Assembly: GCA_009103225.1 (NCBI GenBank)
Contig: RHPI01002112.1
Coordinates: 290,966 to 354,965 of the forward strand
Reading direction: 5' to 3'
DNA: 64,000 nucleotides
DNA from: Chlorokybus atmophyticus
Lineage: Eukaryota; Streptophyta; Chlorokybophyceae; Chlorokybales; Chlorokybaceae
Below are positions 22,230 to 33,858 of this stretch, piece by piece. The translations under genes were made by a program, and so were the position numbers. The notes under the pieces are model-generated. The model was not told the origin of the DNA and did not search any database. It saw only the letters and a program-made list of their open reading frames with translations. The number at the start of each line of letters is the position of its first letter. Position 1 is the stretch's first letter.

Positions 22230-24371
22230 TCACCGTTCAGACTGAAGCTGTTTTCTGACACGCTGAAATACATCCCCAACCCTCACAAGTATCTCCGCCG
22301 TGTCTTCAGGATGAACATTACGGCCCTGCCACTTATCAGGATGCCATCTGCGCAGCAGTTCCTTCAATGCACGCCGGCGATCATCCGCAGTCGCTGATGC
22401 TGGAAGCATACCCTCCGTCATGTCCGAGCCCTGTAGCACACACATACCATCGCTTCAATCTGCATTATAGGAGCAACTCACCCAACAAGCTTCAAGATGG
22501 ACTGAAGAGAATCTTGCAGTCGCAACAAGACACACGCAACAACTCCAGGCCTTAGCGCACCTTAGGAGGCCAAGGCACATTGGCGAGCCGGATGACTGTG
22601 GGTGGTGTCTCCTCAAACACACCCCATGCCTGGTTGTGTTGGCGCCACTCTTGTCGGCCAGTAGCACAATGCCGCTGTTTTGGCAACACACGCATGAGTG
22701 ACGTTTGTGCTTGAGCAGTTGGCTGGAATGATAATGAAGCTATCAAACAGAACAAACCTGTTTGTACGAGCGTGGCGAGGGTGTCTCTGGCATCGCTGTT
22801 GACTCTTTGGCGCTGCCAGGCGGCCTGCCGCTCATGCTGGTGCGCAGCCTTCTGCTTTTCAGGTCCCCGTATTCGTAGCAGTCTTCCCACATCAGCCCTG
22901 CCAGCAGTCAGCAATCAGCAAGACCGCAAACTACTCTTGTGTAGTGCCTTGTATGCCTTGAACTTGAACTGAAAGTAGGCCGCAAATGCATGCGCTAGCC
23001 CTCACACAGAGGTAGTCACGATTGAGCAATGCACAACCATTGAAGGGAGAGACGGTGGAGGGGAAGTGAAGGTGGATGTTTCGAATGCGTGCTGTGCAAC
23101 AATCGGTGCTCACCATTAGCTTCGGTAAAAACTCCTGCACCATGTCTGCAGTCTCTATCCCATAGACCCTCATACTTGTCGCCATTGATGTAGCGATACG
23201 TCCCTCTTCCATGGTAACCACCTCCCTCCCACTGAACGGACAACATTAGCAACAAGTGCTTGGTGGCATTCATCGCGAACAGGCGCCACAAGAAAGTTAC
23301 AGTTACTTGCATACCTGCCCTATGAAGATGTTGCCACCAGCAAAGTGGCACTGACCCCAACCGTGAGGTTGCCCTCCCACCCATTCGCCCTGCCAACACA
23401 TGGCGCAACTGTTGGTTGACAGAGCAAGATGCATCTTGTAATTCGCTGGAACTAACCTCATAAACATCACCATTAGCATAGCGGCACACTCCATACCACT
23501 CTGGAACCCCGCCTCGCAGGAAGCCTGCGATGATACGTGTAATGTTGGTGCTTGCAACTACCACGATATGGCGTACTGCGCAGACACACACCTTCATAGC
23601 AGTCGCTATCATCTGAAACCACCCCGTGGGTCACAGAAAAACGATGACAAACGTGTGCCCTTATTTTTGTCACGCGCAGCTCTGCAGCAGCCTTATCGCG
23701 TTCTGCCTCAACAGCTCGTGCCTGGATTATGCATGTCAATGGGATTCGCATGGGTGTCCTGGTGTGCAACAACCACCCGGCAATCTAACCTCAGCTGTAC
23801 GAAGTCTCCGCGCCAACTCAAGCAGCATCTGCTCCGCCTGCATTACAAGTGCTGTTGAAGTCACAATACTGCTAGTGGCACACAGAGCGCTTGACAGATG
23901 GCCAGTAACCAGCATGTATTGTACCTGCTCTGCGCGTGATTGTGCATCAGCCAACACTTGATCCCGCTCTCTGTCTGGTACCGCAGTCAACCCAGTAGCA
24001 CTGGCTGACCCAATAGATCGACTTCTTGCTATGCCCCTGGTGTTGCGAGGAAGTTGACAGTGATCAGGTAACGCAACAACTGGTTGGAGTGACTGTGTGC
24101 CTGAGAAGTCAGTGCTGCAGTGTAAACGGATATGCATACATACAGATGGCCATGCTTCACATATACAGTTTCTCATGCCATCGCAGTTGTATGGTGCATG
24201 CACGTCTCTCCAAATGTTGCAAACTTACCCTGGGCGGCTCTTGGGCTCTGGAGGTGTTGGTGGCTTCTTGGTAGGCTGCGACCAGACATTACTGGCCTGC
24301 AACGCCTCCACTTGGCAGGTGGCAGTGGTCGGCCGGGCGAGAGGCGCATTGCTGCGGTATCTAGCACTCAT
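22230..24371 (-). CDS. Coiled-coil / MORN-repeat protein with C-terminal J-like domain
   Basis: The ATG at 24371 (MSARYRSNAP) opens exon 1 (24371-24229). It is followed by 24100-23925, 23837-23790, 23721-23592, 23524-23457, 23389-23315 and 23231-23114, all in phase, then exons near 23.05 and 22.9-22.55 kb with uncertain edges, and a last exon 22430-22230. Order of parts: a Pro/Ser-rich N-terminus; helices rich in Glu/Arg (AEQMLLELARRL, ARAVEAERDKAAAEL); at least three MORN units (GVPEWYGVCRYANGDVYEG; GEWVGGQPHGWGQCHFAGG; GYHGRGTYRYINGDKYEG); another basic helix; and a terminal block with LRRWHPDKW followed by EILVRVGDVFQRV. The HPD tripeptide is the Hsp70-contacting motif of J domains; the RWHPDKW context is also like the NFKBIL1 C-terminus. 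MORN proteins often sit at membranes or in flagella; the function here is inferred only. Confidence 0.78.
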
Positions 24372-25389
24372 CGCTTCACGTTTTCACATTGGCTGTTAGG
24401 TAAGGGCAACCTGTCGTTGCGCTTCCATTATCATTCCGCGAAGCTGGATGTGGCAGCCTGCATATTGACATAGGGAGTGTTGTGAATATTGACAAAGCGA
24501 ACACTGTGTACCTCATCGAGTGTTGATTAACCATTGAGAACGGAAGCATTTGTGTGCGAGTTTTAAGTAACTTCTCAACCGCTACGTACAGTACAGCCAT
24601 CAACCTTGATATAAGCAAAACAGGGGGTAATCTTGTGACTGCTTACAAGTGATGATGACCGATCTGAAGGTCATATGTAGCTGCTGCGTTCGTTCAAGGA
24701 CACTTGAGTAGAATCTGTGCTTACAAAAACACTGAGTGCCCTCATCAAACCACGCCAGCGTAAGATGATGGGTTGCTACGTACACAGGGTATTGTGCATA
24801 CACCGGGCCAGCATTGGTGACAGGCAGGAGATTGCTGTTGCTTGCCACCAATCTACTGCTGCACAGACACAAACAGCACAAGCAGACGTTTGTAATTTTC
24901 ACGCACTCACTGGTAATCAATTAGTCCGCACACAAGACTGCACTGGTTACCTGCAGCACTGCATCATCAATCAAAGGTTCCCTGCATTTCCGGCAACTCT
25001 CGCCTGCTTCTGTCCGGGTCACATGGTTCCGGAAACGGCAGAGCGACCTTGCCAAACACCATATTCACTAACTTCTACATGACACAAACAAAGCACAGAA
25101 CCACCGCAAAAACGAGTGTCGCGCCCTTCCTGCCGCCGCCCAGCACCCTGTGCACACAAGCACCAGCGCTCAGCTCTCACAGCAGAGTTCCGATTTGGCT
25201 TCTGAGCGTGTCTGGACACGGCTAGGATGTCGACGCAAGTCGATCGTAAGTCAGAGTGTGCGGCGTGTCCAAACGTGTCCCGAAGCCCTACATTGCCACG
25301 TCAGCTGACGGCCTCGGCGGGGGCGGGGGCGGTGCCGGGAGGAGGAGGCGTGTGCGTGGCGTCCTTTACTTGGGCATGGTTGGATTGAT
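24372..25389 (-). other. Spacer with two possible exons of a small Cys-containing protein
   Basis: On the minus strand, a stretch ending at a good donor near 24950 reads ESCRKCREPLIDDAVLQ. A second stretch (about 24850-24720) reads GPVYAQYPVYVATHHLTLAW and ends at Lys before GTAAG. The CX2C pair recalls a PARP-type zinc finger, but the His/Cys half is not convincing and no start or stop was found. If real, it would be divergent from the pseudokinase gene. Confidence 0.3.
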
Positions 25390-28129
25390 ATGATGGCTTC
25401 TTGGGCGCAAGGCGTGGTGCCCGCGGTGCAGAGCTGCACGGCTGGCTTCGGGGTCTGGCCTCCGGCAGCTGAATGCAGGAAACAGAGATCTGTCTCTGCA
25501 AGATGCACGCCGCAGCTCAAAGCTCAAGCTGCAGCCACACAGCGATTTGCAATTTGCAGATGGGTATGTGCATACCGTCGTCGCAGATTTAGTTGAGATC
25601 TGGAGGTTGTCGGGTGGTTGGTGACACCGGTCACGGGGTTAAGACCGCACGGCACTTATCAGCATGCACAGTGAAACCGGAATGCGTTGCATTAACAGTG
25701 GAATGCATTGACAGCTTTTGCCATGGCTGTCTCATTTTCCTTTCAAGATGTGACAGTGTCAAGCAATAGTTGACCATTGCTGAGACGGCTTGCAACCGCA
25801 CTCTCTAAGTTTTGGTCATGCTGTTGCTTTTGTCATTCGAAGCCCCTGTGAAGTGGCATCAGGCTGTCGACATATACATACAGTAATCATCCACTGCATG
25901 CAGCTTACGAATGCTGCAATTATTTCAGGGACAGAATGGTTCGCAAGTAGCGTCAAGACCTAAAGCTCGGCCATCCACAATGCGTAACAGACGGCGGCAT
26001 CGTGAGCAGTGTTCTGCCATGCTGCTGGAGGGCTACTCTGCATCGGACTTTGAGTTATTGCAGCGTATTGGCCAGATGACGCTGCTTCAGGTAGGTAGGC
26101 AACGTTGTTTTACATGCTGCTCACCACAACTACGCTTGTGAAAAGACCCTTTTATACTAACCAGCAGCCATGTGTCAGGCTCAATCTCGCATTCTCAGCT
26201 CGTCACTGTGGCATGCTTTCGTTTGCCTTCTCCACCTGGTCAACTCTACTGTTGTCTCACTGCGGACCTGCCTCGCAGAAAGAAGTTGCGGACAGTAACA
26301 GCCCTTTGCAGCCTCTCAATGTGTCGCAAACCGCGCTCACGGAGCAGGTCGTCAATTTATATGCAGCAAAGTTTGCGATTGGGTATGCATTGGCAGAGAC
26401 ATCGCAACAAGAATGCTTGTGTACCACATTTGTGCATGTGCAAACATGCTCATAATGCTTGTTGGTAACGAACATGTGTGCATATTCAGCATGGCTTCAG
26501 GATTTCCTGGTTCTTTGACGCCACTTTACATGGTCTCATGGTCTTTTGTTCGCAGGGTGCCTATGGCCTATGACCAGTCAACCGTCATACTCAAAGAATA
26601 CACGCCTGCAGCACAGAAGCTTGGGTTCAATGAATTACGAATGTACGCAACTTGCCTGGCATTTTCACAACAAATCTTGTACAGCCCACTGACCCACTTC
26701 ACAGCATACATCACGCCATGGTTTTTGCAGATATCAGCGACTAATGGCACCCGTCCTAGGTCAAAATGCGGAAGTGATTGGGGTTGTCAGAGACCCGCCC
26801 GTTGCTCCATTGTTAGGGTGCGAGCCATCATTTGCATGGCATTACACAGCTGTGAAAGTCCATTTTGTCTGTTTTGGAATGCCAGCTGTGCTTGCAGTCA
26901 GTGTTCACACTTTTCTGCTGTCAAACAGGCACTTCATGTCGCTTTGTGTAGATCGGCAGAATCAACCTTGCAACACAGAGGGTGCAGAATTTGCTGATGC
27001 CAGCTTATGGCTGGTAAGTAGCAACCTATCAGGGCTGTGCTTGAGTTACTCCGTTATTATGATTGCAAGGGGGAGGCGTTGTTGTCTTGTTTATGCATGC
27101 CAAGCCAAGCACTCCGCGCAGATCATGCCGCGGTCTATACTGCAAACTCTGGTCAGTTATCCAAGCGCTCCTCAGCCAGCTCTACTCTTTGATAGGTTCA
27201 ATCCTGATGCAGCTGCAGAACGGCGAATGGACTACATTCGGGTGAGTAAACTCTTGTCACCCGTGCCGTGATTCACCTGTCTGCCATTGTGAATCAATGC
27301 TCAAATTGCTTGTGATCCTGCAGGCTGTGTTCCGCGGAGCTTTACAAGCATTGAGTTTCTGTCATGGTCGGGGCATCGCGCACAGGTCCATCAGTGCAGC
27401 TTCCCTCATTGTGAACACTCTCGACGACCGAGAAACTGGTGTGGGCAACTGTTGCATGCAGTGGATACAGTGCAAGTGCTTGCAGGGTGTGTGGCCAGCA
27501 GCGGCTGACTAAGGTTGTTGCACCCAGGTTCACTGGAAGTGAAGCTCGCAAATTTTGGCAATAGCATAGACGTGTTGGAGGTGGGTGACGGGTTAAGGTT
27601 GTGTCGTCTGTACAGTGCAGTTGCTGTGTGCTTACTGACAGCGTGCGTGTGGCAGGGCATCGCATCCATAGACGAATCCACACTGGTAGAGTGTCGGGCA
27701 GCGGGTGCTCGTTCAGTTGATGAGGTTATTGAGTTGTGCAGGTGGGTGTTGCAGACAGTGAGTCGTCTGGTTGCTATCGGTGTTCATGGTTCAAGAAACT
27801 TTTTGACCCGTTTCTCTGCATCTGACAGGATGCAAGATCTTCATTCGTTGGGACTCACCATGGCGGAGTTGGTGTTCTCTGCGTTGGCGGAGAGCGGGCC
27901 GTCGGAGCGCACCAGCCAGCTGGCGTTGCACCGCCTACTGGAGGGGGTGTTTAAGGGTGACATGCAACAAGCGAGGGATTTTTGCGAGCAGGAAGACGAC
28001 TGGTCCAGAGCTGTTCAGTTTTTGGACCAGTGTGACCGCGCCGGCTGGCAGTTGTTGGGACAGTTGATCAGAAGAGAGGTACGAGCTCAGGAAGCTCTAG
28101 CATCGCCGTTGTTGGAACCACAAGTATAA
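25390..28129 (+). CDS. Plastid-type pseudokinase (degenerate protein kinase fold), 457 aa
   Basis: Eleven exons close in phase: 25390-25563, 25929-26090, 26279-26382, 26556-26642, 26731-26817, 26929-27013, 27122-27241, 27324-27438, 27528-27580, 27656-27741, 27829-28129. Exon 1 is a typical transit peptide (MMASWAQGVVPAV..., rich in Ala/Ser/Arg, no acid until late). The kinase-like core keeps the VAIK-type Lys (STVILKEY) and an alpha-C-like Glu (NELRIYQ). The catalytic loop reads CHGRGIAHRSISAASLIVN, with Ser in place of the HRD Asp, and the metal-binding motif is NFG (VKLANFGNS) instead of DFG. No glycine-rich loop is evident. Catalysis is therefore unlikely; a scaffold or nucleotide-sensing role is inferred. 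It resembles uncharacterised plant chloroplast kinase-like proteins. The start of exon 7 could instead be 27110. Confidence 0.85.
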
Positions 28130-29810
28130 CATGTGCCTTCACACGCGGTGCATTGCTGGCTGCATGCCGTATGAATAGGCTTTCCAATCACAAAGGTGCA
28201 AACGCACAAGCACGCAACCAAGCACACCAGCAGTAGCACAGGAAACAAAAGCACTTCTAGTACTTGGGCCAGGGCCTACTCAAACTGTGTGCTGTAGTTC
28301 AGTGCGGATGATGTGGGCGGGGGCGGGGTCAGCAGCAGCAGCAGGGCAGGGGATGGGCAAGAAGTGCACGCAAGCAGACTTGTGCGCGCAGTTGCTAGGG
28401 TCAGGCCTTGTGTGTCGCCACGTTCAACAGCAACAGCAGCAGCAAGGGGGCGGAGGTGTGGCGGAGAGGAGTGCTGTATTGTGCCATGCGAATGAAGGGG
28501 CTATGGCGGGCGGCCGTGCTATTGGAGTGCTTATGTGCAGGGCGTGGTAAAACCGCCAGGGCTGTTGTGAGTCTTGTGTGGCATGGCTGCAGGCCATTAT
28601 GGCTCACATTGCCCAACAGGGTAGCCAGTGACAGCAAGGCATGTAGGAGCTAAGTTAGCAGGAGCAAACCCAGTCAGTAACAGCAGCTGAGTTAGTGGTC
28701 GGTCATGTCCACGCACTGTAGCTGACAGAAATCATGTGCGGGCAAACACCCTACTCCCCACACACTGCATAACCACTCACTTACCTCACTCACCTGTGTT
28801 GTTTACTGTTGGCCAACATGTAGAGCCTTTGGTAGGACACATTGTAGGCCATCCTTTCCATCCAATACATCTTTACCTGCAACTTTCCCAGGAGTCCATG
28901 CATGTGATAGCCATAGGACTGCATGTCCCTGAGTTGCTGCACCATCTCACACAGAAGTGCTCTCGCAAAGTGCATATGCGATTGAATCTCTCAAACTGTG
29001 ACACTACCACTCCCAACTTTGCGGACTTGGATCTGTGGATGTCCGGGTGTGATGCCCTTTGGCGTGGTAAGTACCTGTGCTGTCCGTGATGGTTGTTGCA
29101 GCATGCCTGCATGCAGCATCATCAGGATGTCATTATGTGTTCGGACGTTGGAAGCAGTGCATTCATTCATGCAGAGTGCGTGTGTGCATCCACTGGCAAC
29201 AGCGTGGTACACTCATGCAACACATATACAAGAGCTGACAAAGACACGCACAACGCCCACTGACCACATGTGTCAATTTACACGTTAACAACATGTTGAT
29301 GTATATGGGGTTGGGTGTTCCCAACGCGAATAATGTGAAGTGTACATGAGTGCGATGTCGCAAGGCATGCCCAGTGCACACTGTGTCGCATCATAGTACA
29401 AAAGAAAGCAAGTAACGTGCGTAATTATGAACTAAGCATCATCACACATTGGTATAAGCAAATGGGTTGCCCCAAGTCCCTAGCAAAGCAAGCGCAATAC
29501 CAACATTCCCATAGCTGGGCGAGCTGCAGCACGAAGCCTGAGGCCCCAAGTAGTATACAAGACAAATCATGTGAAGGTGTACAGGATAATCGCGGTGCTG
29601 TTGTGTCTGAATTTCACATGAGTTGCGGAATACAAATGCACACGCACACTACATAGAATCACACAGCAACCAATATTATCAGTATTTCATATTGACCACT
29701 AGGCTACACTTCGCTACTTTGCATTGATGCCAGCACTGTGCGAGATATGCTCGCTAGTGTGGCGCAATAGCCAATACAACAAATGCAGTTTTACAGTTGA
29801 CCCCATCTGA
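28130..29810. other. Spacer; one possible minus-strand exon
   Basis: The only coding-like piece is on the minus strand at about 28975-28799 (containing MVQQLRDMQSYGYHMHGLL). It ends at a strong donor (CAG|GTGAGT), but no neighbouring exon was found. CAG-type trinucleotide runs occur at 28330-28450. Confidence 0.35.
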
Positions 29811-30279
29811 CAGCTGCTTGCCAAGAGCACGTTAATAGATGGTTGAGTGTGCAGACACTCTGCCGGTTGCTCACACTTTCACCAGTGTGCATGCTCAAAC
29901 ACAATCCCTGCATTCGATATGTTGTACACACACACACACACACATGTCAGTCACTACCTGAGGCACATGGAGGTGCCCTCAGGTAGTGTGAATGCTGTTC
30001 AAGGCTGTAAAGTGACAACACAGGGTAGTTCAGATGATCACACCGTCAGCTAATGTAGCTGTAAACTCGACTGCATTTGCCAGCTGCTTGCCAAGAGCAC
30101 GTCAAATACTGGTTGAGTGTGCAGACCATCACTGCCGGTTGCTCACACTCTTACCGATGTGCATGCCCAAGCACTTTGGTTATGTGGAGATGCCCTCGGG
30201 TGGTGGAAATGTTGTAAGAGGTTGCAAAGTGACATCACAGGGTGCTTGAGGTGCTCTGATGTACACACCAGCTAATGCT
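29811..30279. repeat. Diverged tandem duplication, about 200-240 bp units
   Basis: Units start at 29811 and 30081 (both CAGCTGCTTGCCAAGAGCAC) and share TGCCGGTTGCTCACACT and AAAGTGACA-CACAGGGT blocks. Copy 1 has an extra stretch of about 60 bp including a (CA)n run (29926-29943). It also has a hairpin (29952-29988) that copy 2 lacks. Confidence 0.85.
29952..29988. repeat. Hairpin present in only one of two tandem copies
   Basis: CACTACCTGAGGCAC pairs with GTGCCCTCAGGTAGTG (one bulged base) around ATGGAG. In copy 2 (about 30171-30210) the right arm is partly kept (CCCTCGGGTGGTG) but the left arm is unrelated. Confidence 0.75.
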
Positions 30280-30329
30280 AAGCACAGCATGCATCACTTG
30301 CATCTGCTGTACACATGCAACCCAGACGC

Positions 30330-33019
30330 AGCGCTGGAGAGCTTGGATTACAAACAATTGCTAGATATTGCTGACTGGCATCCAGCTGAGCAACTGTGAC
30401 ACATCCAAAACAGGCTGCTAACTCCTTGCAATAGAGGTCACAAGTGGTGGTCACTGCCAGATCGCACGGGGCACGTAGATCCTGAGTTGCAACAAACACT
30501 GTCAGTACTGCTGAGGACAGCAAGGCTTGACAGCACAGAATCATTACCGCTGCAGCATCACAATGCACCATATACAGCGTACATATAGGGCTATGCAGAG
30601 GTCATAAGCGGTTGCTATCTGCACCATCACCCTGCTAGTCTGCTAGGGTGCCAAAATGTGCGCCGTGCGGAACATACCAGTCTTGAGGGTTGAGGCCTTC
30701 GCAGAGCGGCACAATCATTGGTAAGCTCCCCTTTCGCGAAACCGCTTCCAACCTAAACAGCAATGTCGGATAGTGTCAACAGCTGTGAGGCTCGCAAAGA
30801 GCCTCCCATGTGATGTAGCGAACGTGACAAGTAGGCGGAAAGCAATAGTGCTCTCACCTCAGGCCATAATTGGAACAGGCGTCCTGTGGTAGCGGCCATG
30901 GCCACCCCACGACGGACCAAGTAATGGTCTTGCCCAGCTCAATGCCGGCTTCCATTGCCGTTTTGACTGCAGCCGCAAACACCGCAGCTCCAGTTTCCGC
31001 ATTGTCCACTGCACGCAGAATCAGGGTTCAGGCATGCTAGGCTTAAGGCAGGCAATCGGATAACCTCAAAGTACAAACCTTGACAAAGCAGGATGCGCAA
31101 TGTGCCGCTTTCGATGTCATGCATCCACACCTGTAGTCACAGTGTAAATAAGAAGCAGGTTTTGGAGTACACTGCATTCTAAAGCTGGTCATGCATGCAC
31201 CGTACCGCACAGCTGCCACCCAAGACTGCCCCCGAGTACTGCATATGTGGAAACGACATCAAGTCTTCATAACTAGCCTGTCGCTCTATCAGCCAGTCCA
31301 CCTGGTGGCAGATGAGAAGACAGTCAATCACATAGCCACCCAACAAGTTGAGCTGCCACGAGTTGCATCAGCTGCATGTAGAATACAATCCACCTGTAAC
31401 GGATCGGCTTTGATAATAAGACTGGTTGCTTCAGACTCCCGCGCTGCCTACAACAACGAGCATATCAGCCAAACGTGGGCTGCATGCACAGTAGCCTGAT
31501 TGCGAATGCACAGAGAACACTCTTACAGCTGCATTGATCTCCTCAATGTAAGGCCGGACATCTTCTCTTCTCAGCCACTGCACACCAGAGCAGGCGTCGC
31601 GAACTTGAGAGACTGCATTTGCGTCATCTTTGAGGGTGGCAACGTAGTCCATTGGTTGCGCGACAGGAGCTGAAAAGCTGCCAGCTTGTTCGTACATACT
31701 TGCACCAACATCCGAATACAGCACCTGCAGCAAATCCACATGCATCAATGCCCAAGCCAGCGGTGCATTTACCTGCTATTGGCATGCCATACGCAGCAGT
31801 AACAAGCAGTGATAGCAATAGACGATAAGCTAGTTCACACGTTGTTAATAATAATCTAGGTCTGGTCCACACTGTCAACGTGAGCCCGTTGACAAGCTGT
31901 GCTTTGTTCACTATCTTTGTAATGGTCGTGCCATTGAAAACCTGCAACGCACCAAGGCGAGTGCATCGCTGTCCATGCGCCGCACTTTGTCAACGAGCAG
32001 CCTGATCAATTCACCGGCGTAACCCTTTTCTGTCAGTTGCAACAATTCCGTCATTCCCATGCAAGCAGAAGCCAAGTACAGCGGATTGGCTGCATTGTTT
32101 TTGTGTGCATGAAGTAGAACAGCTTATCTGGCGAACTTACTGCGACAATCAGGCGATGTAAACACGGAAGCAATGCCGTAAACCGTTCCAGTCCGGCCTT
32201 TCCATGTGCACTCCTGAGAAACCCTACATGTGCTTGTGAGCCCTCAGCATACGTCACGAACGAACATTAACTGCAGTTGACAACAATTACAACAACTGCA
32301 TTGTCCAGCACACTATGCATAAGGCTGAGGTGTTGCTGACCTCGCAATAAGTTTCACATGAGCTCAACACAGCTTCAGGCGTGATTGGACCAGCAGAATG
32401 CTCACACTCTGCATGGACAGAGCTTACACTCAGCAACAACATAGGTCTTGAGTTTCCTCTCAATGTAGAGACCAAGCAGGTGCAGCAGCTTACTTGTAAG
32501 AACCCAGCTGATCAACGCACGGCGCGACCACGGGTGTGTGTCCAGGCGCTCCTCTCGCACAAGGTACTGCACATATCAATCCATGAACAGGCAGTGCTTG
32601 CTGCGTTGTGTAGATATGCTTGTCACCAAAGCATAATCTTTAACCACTAAGTGATGACATATGCGGCGCTCAAGTGCCGTGGGCCGAGTGCTGTCAGCAA
32701 ACGGGTGAGGTAACACGACTGAAGCGACCGCAGCGAATGGCATGCTGGAGAGCATGCGTCCGCACTTGCTATAGCACACTGACCTTTTCCGTCCGCATAC
32801 CAACATCTTGGGCAGCGTGGGGCCAATGCGTGCCTTATTGGCTTGCATGCATGCTTACAAGCATTGCACGGCTGAAGTATGCTCCAAGCTCTATTTGTCC
32901 TAGCTTGCCTGATCAATGGTCAGCCGCTTGCCCCATTCCGCCTGGTGAAGCCGCCTCCGGCCAGCCAGCACCTCGCCGTCACCCTCGCCCAACGCCCGCA
33001 CCTCCATCCCTACCGCGTC
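30330..33019 (-). CDS. Unidentified multi-exon gene
   Basis: About twelve coding-like segments with splice signals run along the minus strand. Examples: from an ATG near 33019 (MEVRALGEGDGEVLAGRRRL), ARIGPTLPKML (~32.8 kb), YLVREERLDTHPWSRRALIS (~32.5 kb), ITPEAVLSSCETYCE (~32.4 kb), GLERFTALLPCLHRLIVA before GTAAGT (~32.15 kb), AQPMDYVATLKDDANAVSQV (~31.6 kb), MHDIESGTLRILLCQG (~31.1 kb), GKTITWSVVGWPWPLPQDAC (31010-30870) and SRKGSLPMIVPLCEGLNPQD (~30.7 kb). I recognise no family. The helical, Leu-rich character suggests a scaffold or complex subunit. The first donor appears to be GC rather than GT. Start, end and several exon edges are uncertain; the C-terminal part near 30.5 kb is Cys-rich. 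Confidence 0.5.
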
Positions 33020-33858
33020 CGCCGCCGCCGCCGCCACTGCCGTAACAAACCGGCCTATCAGTAACGTGTCCGGCCGAAAGCTGTCAGTTTCATTCCAACG
33101 GCCTATAAGACCGATCCTCAATTGAGCTGTTCCGGCAATTGAGATTTGGCCTGCGAAATAAATCAGGCACGCGAGTTCACGCCGGTTGAGGACTATCCGA
33201 TGACCGAAGACTTTCCGGCGGACAGGACAAGCTTTGACAGCCGAGCTCTGATCAACATGGCGGTCAGTGAACTAGTGAACAGGCACCTTGAACCTTACAA
33301 TGGGCCACAAAGCCGCCTGCTTTATGATCACCCACACTTGCCGGTGATCAGTAAGGCAGGGATCACAGTATCAGCGACTGTCAGTGATCACCAATCCCTG
33401 CGCATCGACGAAACAAACAAACAAAACAAAACAAAATCGCGTGCTTGCCGTGTGAGGATTCCGCTGCACGGCTTTGAGACGCTCGGCCAGCAGGCCTAGC
33501 TAAGATTAAAAGCTTTCCGCTCCTAACCTCTGCCATCTGCAGCATGCCATACATGGCGCTGGCGTGCACGACGACAAGGGCAACAAGGGCTTGGGGGAGG
33601 CTGAGCTAACGCAGGTGGAGAAGGGGGCATTTGTACAGGTTGCTTGCTGCTAGTGCGCTTTTCTGGCTGAGCTGACAGGACAAGTGCTGTCGCTTTGTTG
33701 AACGGCTGTTGCCAGCCTTTGTAGTGGCAGTCTGCCTGTTGCACATGCTTCCGTAGCAACGCGCAGCCTGCTGGTGGTGGAGCAAGCAGCGCTTTGGTGG
33801 ACTGGGGAAACTAGTTTTGTCGAGTCGCTGTCACTTCTTGTGTGCGGGGCGTCCAAGC
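33020..33858. other. Spacer between divergent genes
   Basis: No gene is seen. It contains a cluster of TGATCAC-type short inverted motifs at 33325-33395 and an A/C-rich run (33410-33440). It probably holds the promoters of the unidentified minus gene and the sorbosone dehydrogenase-like gene. Confidence 0.55.

Noticed and set aside
24650..25030. PARP-type zinc-finger gene
   Set aside because: Only a CX2C pair is visible; the expected HX2C partner and a start codon were not found, so it is kept only as a possible exon pair.
29926..29943. CA repeat as possible CRISPR-like or regulatory array
   Set aside because: It is a simple dinucleotide microsatellite within a tandem duplication; no repeat-spacer structure exists anywhere in the window.
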